From positions 1 through 40,941 of the forward strand of contig DUQP01000054.1 of assembly GCA_012837735.1 (NCBI GenBank): 40,941 nt of DNA. The letters run 5' to 3'. Positions 40,886 to 40,941 of this stretch are shown here, piece after piece. The position numbers and the translations under genes were made by a program. Under the pieces are notes generated by a model. The model was not told the DNA's origin. It ran no database searches and saw only the letters and a list, made by a program, of their open reading frames with translations. The DNA comes from Bacillota bacterium (GTDB lineage Bacteria > Bacillota > Sulfobacillia > UBA3575 > DUQP01). The stretch's first letter is position 1. Each line of letters begins with the position of its first letter.

Positions 40886-40941
40886 ATGAGTGTTATCAAG
40901 GTTGTGGAATTGATTGGTGAATCACATCGAGATTGGCAGGA
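40886..40941 (+). CDS. dodecin family protein, 5' fragment
   Basis: Only the first 18 codons are in the window: MSVIKVVELIGESHRDWQ, cut by the window edge. This fits the start of dodecin, a small flavin-binding dodecamer (usually ~65-70 residues) of the form M-S-V-x-K-V-x-E-L-x-G-x-S-x-x-x-W. The SD site GAGGGAGG is well placed. The call rests on the first 18 residues only. Confidence 0.75.
   Translation, partial: MSVIKVVELIGESHRDWQ

Overview
The window looks like part of the chromosome of an anaerobic, endospore-forming, Clostridia-type Bacillota with a fairly high G+C content (Peptococcaceae, Moorella or Desulfotomaculum-like gene order; the exact taxon cannot be read from the sequence). 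Pointers are the sporulation genes (spo0A, spoIVB, spoIIM, dacF, spoIIAA-spoIIAB-sigF), the ferredoxin-linked enzymes (a fused Nfn-type transhydrogenase and a 2-oxoacid:ferredoxin oxidoreductase), frequent GTG/TTG starts behind strong Shine-Dalgarno (SD) sites, and an OLE RNA, a large structured RNA found mainly in extremophilic and anaerobic Firmicutes.

Bases 1-1560 are an accessory, partly decayed stretch. They hold a very AT-rich small membrane-protein gene, a possible fragment of a YdeI-like gene, a 51-bp imperfect direct repeat, and a histidine-kinase pseudogene broken by several frameshifts. From 1590 a housekeeping block runs on the plus strand: asp23-amaP-DUF2273, a terminator, then nusB, fused nfnAB, folD, xseA, xseB, ispA, the OLE RNA with its own terminator, oapA (OLE-associated membrane protein), dxs, tlyA, an unknown membrane protein, nadK, argR and recN. 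Spacing is tight and ATGA-type overlaps are common. The block joins envelope stress, one-carbon/NADPH metabolism, isoprenoid precursor synthesis, NAD kinase and DNA repair.

spo0A and spoIVB follow on the minus strand, converging on recN at a shared hairpin. spo0A has a candidate sigma-H promoter that overlaps a 0A-box-like site. On the plus strand again (19.4-23.0 kb) is a four-gene envelope cluster: steA-like, steB/mctB-like, a GT2 glycosyltransferase and a divergent MraY-like membrane transferase. A branched-chain amino-acid catabolic operon follows (23.2-28.8 kb): leucine dehydrogenase, butyrate kinase, a P-loop ATPase of unknown role, and a four-subunit 2-oxoacid:ferredoxin oxidoreductase. 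It would turn branched-chain amino acids into acyl-CoA, reduced ferredoxin and ATP, but no phosphotransacylase is present in the window. A terminator closes it.

From 28.9 kb come an M20 peptidase (its SD site lies inside a long hairpin), a DUF3866 protein, a NUDIX ADP-ribose pyrophosphatase, an EndoQ-like PHP nuclease, spoIIM, a 40-residue membrane peptide gene, xerD, deoB, a pyrimidine-nucleoside phosphorylase, dacF, the spoIIA operon and the first codons of a dodecin gene. The spoIIM-xerD-deoB-dacF-spoIIA order resembles that of Bacillus. Strong terminators follow xerD, dacF and sigF. A candidate sigma-H promoter precedes spoIIAA.

The strongest unusual element is the OLE RNA/OapA pair. The most interesting less-explained elements are the fused Nfn with its Asp-ligated cluster motif next to folD, the ATPase inside the vor operon, the SD-sequestering hairpin, the steA cluster, and two or three unannotated small ORFs.
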